A DNA stretch of 6,982 nt from CAZUFB01 sp964619775 (GTDB taxonomy: Bacteria; Actinomycetota; Coriobacteriia; Coriobacteriales; UMGS124), in assembly GCA_964619775.1 (NCBI GenBank), contig CAZUFB010000100.1, forward strand, positions 1 through 6,982. Direction: 5' to 3'. The translations under genes and the position numbers were made by a program. The notes beneath the pieces are model-generated. The model did not search any database, was not told where the DNA came from, and was given only the letters and a program-made list of their open reading frames with translations. Position 1 is the stretch's first letter. Every line of letters starts with the position of its first letter. Positions 4,025-6,982 of this stretch are shown in pieces.

Positions 4025-6550
4025 CTACTCCTCGGTCACTTTGACGTAGCCGCCGAAACCCTCAGACAGCAGGCGGGACAGCTCATCGACCGAAAGGCCG
4101 GCGCCCTGGGAGGAAGACCTACCCTTCTTGGGAGAGGTCTTCTTGGGCGAGGTGGCCGGCACCGCAGGTGCAGCCGAAAGACGCGAGGCGGAGGCATCGG
4201 GCGCCGCGTCGCCGAACCTCCGCGGGGCCGCAGGCTGCCCGGAAGCGGGGGTAGTCGGCAACGCAGGCGCGACCGGTGCGGACGGCTCCTCCCACGGCGG
4301 GGTCGCGTCCGATCCGGACGCCGGTGCCGGGCTTTCGATAGAGGCGCCCGACGCGCGAGCCGCCTCTCCGTCCGCCCCGCCTGGAACCTCCGTCGCAACG
4401 TCCTCGGGGCCAGGCTCCGCCGGCGGCTCGTCGTCGACGGCATCGTCGTAGGCGTCGTAGACCTCGTCGGGCACAAACTCGTAGCCCGGCGCGTCGTCCG
4501 GGGCCGGCTGCCGGACTGAGGGCCTTTCGGCAGGCGCCGGCGGGCGCCGGTCCTCTACGCCGCCTGAAACCGCCGCGGCCGCCGCGGCGGCAATCGCCGC
4601 AGCCGAAAGCTCGCCCGACGGCGTGCGCGCCGCAAACCCGGAGGCCGACGCCGGCGCCGAGGAGGGGGCGGGGGTTTGGAGGGCCTGCCGGGGAGCCGGC
4701 TGTGCGGCCGCGGGCGGCCGCTGTGCCGCCGGGGGCTGCTGCGCCGCCTGCCGGGGAGGTGAAACCGGCTGCCCGTACGGCGGGACGCCCGAACCTCCCG
4801 GCGCACCCGAGCCGCCGGCGGTAGAGGCGGCACCCGGGGCGGGGGCGGCGTTGGAAGCGCCCGTCCCGGCGATCGCGATGCGCACGGGGCGGCCGTACAC
4901 CTGCGCGGCGGCCCGGGCGATCGTGTCCGACGAGCTGGGGCGCATCAGCATCTGCGCGGCAAACGACGAGCCGTGGTTGACGACCGTCAGCGTTCCGTCG
5001 TCGGACAGGACGCCCTCGGCGTTGCGCAGCAGCGCTCCCACCGAGGCGCTCGCCTTCACCACCGCCTCCACGACGCGGGCCCAAAGGCGCCGGGCCTCGC
5101 CGGCGTCCATCGACGCCGCCGGCACCGGTGCCGCCTCCTGGGCGGGGATCGACGGGCGCGGCGCGGGGACGCTCGCGGCAGGGACGGGACCGGACCCGCC
5201 GCCGGCCGGGAACCGCCCGCCGTCGGACGCACGGGACGCAGGGGCGGCCTCCTGCCGCGGGGCGTTCGCCACAGCCGTCCCGGCCTGGCCGGTCGCCGGG
5301 CCGGCCGAACCTGCCGGGCCCGTCGAAGCCGCCGGCCGGGCCGCCACGCCCGCCGGAGCATCCGTCGGACCCGCCGCGCCCGCCGCTGCGGGAACCCCGT
5401 GCGCCTGCAGGTCGGCCAGCCGGCGCTCGAGGTCGGCCACGCGCGCCGCCAGCGACTCGAGCGTGAGGTCCGAGGTCGGGCGCGCCATGCGGGTCAGCGC
5501 CACCTCAAGCGAGAGGCGCTGGTCGAGCGAGGTGCGCAGCTCGGACTCCAGGCGCCCGAGCACGTCGAGCATGTAGGCTATGCGGTCCGGCCCGCCCAGC
5601 TCGCCGGCGAGCCCGGCCAGGCCCGACGCCGCCGCGGGGTCCTCGAACCCCTCGTCGCCCGCCACGCACGCCACGTAGACGTCGCGCACGTAGCGGGTCA
5701 GGTCGCGCGCGTACTGCGGCACGTCGAAGCCGCGGTCGGCCAGATCGGCCACCTGGGCGAAGCACCCGGCCACGTCGCGGCGCGCCACCAGGCGCACCAT
5801 CGAGGCCAGCGCGTCGTCGGACACCTCGCCCAGCACGCCCTGGGCGTCCTCGAGCCGCACGGCCCCGTCGCCGAAGACCGACAGCTGCTCGAGCATCGAC
5901 AAGGCGTCGCGCAGGCCGCCGCGCGCGTGCTTGGCCACCAGCCGCAGCGCCTGCTCGTCGTAGGCGAAACCCTCGCACCGGCACACGTAGGCCAGGCGCT
6001 CCTCGATGTCGGAGGTCACGATGCGGTGGAACTCGAGGCGCTGGCAGCGCGACAGGATGGTGTCGGGCACCTTCTGCGGGTCGGTGGTGCACAGCACGAA
6101 GACCACGTGCTCCGGAGGCTCCTCGAGCGTCTTGAGCAGCGCGTTGAACGCCGCCGTCGTGAGCATGTGGACCTCGTCGATGATGTATACCTTGTAGCGG
6201 CCGCGCGTGGGGGCGAAGGCGACGCGGTTGATGATCTCCTCGCGCACGTTGTCCACGCCGGTGCGCGACGCGGCGTCGAGCTCGTAGACGTCGGGGTGCG
6301 TGCCGTCGGCGACGGCCTTGCACTGCTCGCAGGTGCCGTCGGGGCGGGGCGTGGGGCCGCGCCCGCACAGCAGCGCCTTGGCAAGCAGGCGCGCCGTGGT
6401 GGTCTTGCCGGTACCGCGCGGCCCGCTGAACAGGTACGCGTGCGCCGTGCGCCCCTCGGACAGGGCGTTTTCGAGCGTCATCACGATGTGCTTCTGGCCC
6501 ACCATCGTGTCGAACGTCTGCGGGCGATACTTGCGGTACAGGGACTCCAT
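4025..6550 (-). CDS. dnaX: DNA polymerase III clamp-loader subunit tau (DnaX)
   Basis: An 841-residue cytoplasmic ATPase that builds the clamp-loader complex and loads the sliding clamp at the replication fork. Seen directly: N-terminal MESLYRKYRPQTF; Walker A GPRGTGKTT at 43-51; zinc module with C62, C74 and C77, where the usual second Cys is D71; Walker B DEVH at 125-128; the SRC motif with its arginine finger at 167-169; sensor-2 GLRDA at 212-216; the collar domain to about 356. A heptad-like helix (362-383) leads to an Ala/Pro/Gly linker (385-480). Residues 484-560 (from ARRLWARVVEAVV) form a folded island resembling the C-terminal domain of mycobacterial DnaX. A second disordered linker (561-815) has a poly-Ala run (651-660), an acidic patch (684-720) and a doubled SPKK motif (801-809). 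A helix-like tail (818-841) may bind the polymerase, by analogy with tau. No A-rich slippery site for a gamma form was seen. AGGAG lies 8 bases before the ATG. Confidence 0.97.
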   Translation of the reverse strand: MESLYRKYRPQTFDTMVGQKHIVMTLENALSEGRTAHAYLFSGPRGTGKTTTARLLAKALLCGRGPTPRPDGTCEQCKAVADGTHPDVYELDAASRTGVDNVREEIINRVAFAPTRGRYKVYIIDEVHMLTTAAFNALLKTLEEPPEHVVFVLCTTDPQKVPDTILSRCQRLEFHRIVTSDIEERLAYVCRCEGFAYDEQALRLVAKHARGGLRDALSMLEQLSVFGDGAVRLEDAQGVLGEVSDDALASMVRLVARRDVAGCFAQVADLADRGFDVPQYARDLTRYVRDVYVACVAGDEGFEDPAAASGLAGLAGELGGPDRIAYMLDVLGRLESELRTSLDQRLSLEVALTRMARPTSDLTLESLAARVADLERRLADLQAHGVPAAAGAAGPTDAPAGVAARPAASTGPAGSAGPATGQAGTAVANAPRQEAAPASRASDGGRFPAGGGSGPVPAASVPAPRPSIPAQEAAPVPAASMDAGEARRLWARVVEAVVKASASVGALLRNAEGVLSDDGTLTVVNHGSSFAAQMLMRPSSSDTIARAAAQVYGRPVRIAIAGTGASNAAPAPGAASTAGGSGAPGGSGVPPYGQPVSPPRQAAQQPPAAQRPPAAAQPAPRQALQTPAPSSAPASASGFAARTPSGELSAAAIAAAAAAAVSGGVEDRRPPAPAERPSVRQPAPDDAPGYEFVPDEVYDAYDDAVDDEPPAEPGPEDVATEVPGGADGEAARASGASIESPAPASGSDATPPWEEPSAPVAPALPTTPASGQPAAPRRFGDAAPDASASRLSAAPAVPATSPKKTSPKKGRSSSQGAGLSVDELSRLLSEGFGGYVKVTEE

Positions 6551-6558
6551 CTGTCTGG

Positions 6559-6563
6559 CTCCT
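6559..6563 (-). promoter_or_regulatory. Ribosome binding site of dnaX
   Basis: AGGAG on the - strand with an 8-base spacer to the ATG at 6550-6548. This fixes the dnaX start, which also matches the conserved N-terminus of the family. Confidence 0.75.
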
Positions 6564-6584
6564 ATCGGCGGCTGGATGCCTCAC

Positions 6585-6590
6585 AGTGTA
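6585..6590 (-). promoter_or_regulatory. Possible -10 element of the dnaX promoter
   Basis: TACACT on the - strand, placed to start transcription near 6578 and give a leader of about 28 bases. TTGCCG and TTGTCG words lie upstream but at 14 and 8 bases, too close for a normal -35. The call rests on the -10 and its position only. Confidence 0.3.
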
Positions 6591-6780
6591 GGGCATGGCG
6601 ACAACGGCAAGGTGAGCGAAACCGCACCTGCACGGGCTTTGCGGAGCGGGCGCGGGCAGCACCGCCACTCGGCCTCGAGCCAATAAGTCCGCGCAAAGGC
6701 TCGACCGGCACCCCTGCCGGCACGTCGGCATCTGCGAGTACGTCAAACTCGCCCACGCCGCCGACCTCCGTCAGCGCAAC
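6591..6780. other. dnaX upstream region
   Basis: No recognisable gene. It contains a perfect 6-bp hairpin, CCGGCA at 6705-6710 with TGCCGG at 6715-6720 around CCCC, with no T-tract. SRP RNA often lies beside dnaX; I looked for its conserved GGAAG-type loop on both strands and did not find it. A short - strand frame starting at GTG 6804 has coding-like codon use over about 6690-6790, but it starts inside a terminator loop. Confidence 0.45.
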
Positions 6781-6817
6781 AAAACGGCCAGGGCCGGGAT
6801 GCACCCCGACCCTGGCC
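6781..6817 (-). terminator. Intrinsic terminator of the right-edge flavoprotein gene
   Basis: On the - strand GGCCAGGG (6817-6810) pairs with CCCTGGCC (6793-6786), then after an A-C mismatch CGGG/CCCG-type pairs close a six-base loop. TTTT follows at 6784-6781. It lies 78 bases past the stop codon of the flavoprotein fragment and separates that unit from dnaX. Confidence 0.87.
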
Positions 6818-6895
6818 TAAAGTCTGCCGACTACGCTGCGGCGTCAGTCCGAACAGACGGGACCTTCCCTGCGAAACGGCCCCGGGAGCATCGTC

Positions 6896-6982
6896 CTACG
6901 CGATGCTGTCCACCGCGCCGGCGGCGTGCTTGCCGGCCACGCGGCCGCTCGTCATGGCGTTGCCCATGTTGTTGCCGGCGCT
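6896..6982 (-). CDS. FAD-dependent fumarate-reductase-like flavoprotein, C-terminal end
   Basis: The last 28 codons and a TAG stop (6898-6896) of a gene that enters from the right edge. The residues SAGNNMGNAMTSGRVAGK and the Ala-rich end that follows match the closing segment of FAD-binding-2 flavoproteins, where the Gly/Asn-rich turn contacts FAD and a final G-R-x-A-G-x-x-A-A helix ends the protein. Substrate and subtype cannot be told from this fragment. It is transcribed toward dnaX but cut off from it by the terminator at 6781-6817. It does not overlap in sequence with the flavoprotein part at the left edge, so whether the two are paralogs or close copies cannot be judged here. Confidence 0.8.
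   Translation of the reverse strand, partial: SAGNNMGNAMTSGRVAGKHAAGAVDSIA

Noticed and set aside
4106..4160. Programmed frameshift site in dnaX at the AAGAAG repeats
   Set aside because: The repeats encode the doubled SPKK near the very end of the protein, do not form the A-AAA-AAG type slippery heptamer, and are far downstream of where gamma would end.
6551..6780. SRP RNA gene next to dnaX
   Set aside because: The conserved helix-8 loop sequences were not found on either strand here or in 3741-4024.
4973..6820. A 615-codon open frame on the + strand opposite dnaX
   Set aside because: It is the mirror of dnaX codons in a GC-rich genome, His/Arg/Gly-rich with no domain, and it has no ribosome binding site; dnaX is certain on the other strand.
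1..6982. CRISPR array, transposase, toxin-antitoxin pair or phage genes
   Set aside because: No spaced direct repeats and no proteins or motifs of these kinds were seen on either strand.

Overview
The window looks like a draft-genome scaffold from a high-GC, anaerobic, gut-type actinobacterium, most likely class Coriobacteriia (Eggerthellaceae or a relative). This is inferred from the strong GC bias, the pieces of two different FAD-dependent fumarate-reductase-like flavoproteins (a family greatly expanded there), and a DnaX with the actinobacterial type of C-terminal domain. A run of exactly 100 N at 1732-1831 joins two contigs, so the order of what lies left and right of it is only a scaffolding claim.

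Left contig (1-1731): the middle of a flavoprotein gene on the + strand, whose family-like sequence stops abruptly at about 624. A hairpin-rich stretch (640-736) follows, then a convergent gene (767-1393, - strand) for a membrane-anchored XRE-type regulator. About 340 bases of comparatively AT-rich non-coding DNA lead into the gap.

Right contig (1832-6982): a leader with an extended -10 element and a hairpin precedes an intact cstA-type transporter gene (1936-3666, +), closed by an intrinsic terminator. A 284-base non-coding interval follows; it also holds the terminator of the convergent dnaX gene (4025-6550, -), which encodes the clamp-loader tau subunit of DNA polymerase III with a very long Ala/Pro-rich tail. 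Upstream of dnaX come a short promoter region, a strong - strand terminator, and the last 28 codons of another flavoprotein gene (6896-6982, -).

The genes do not form one pathway. cstA (uptake of pyruvate or peptides) and dnaX (replication) are separate convergent transcription units; the flavoprotein pieces suggest anaerobic respiration with organic acceptors. I found no CRISPR array, transposase, tRNA or rRNA, and no convincing new multi-gene system. The points most worth a second look are the broken flavoprotein junction with its hairpin cluster, the hairpin in the cstA leader, and the architecture of the DnaX tail.
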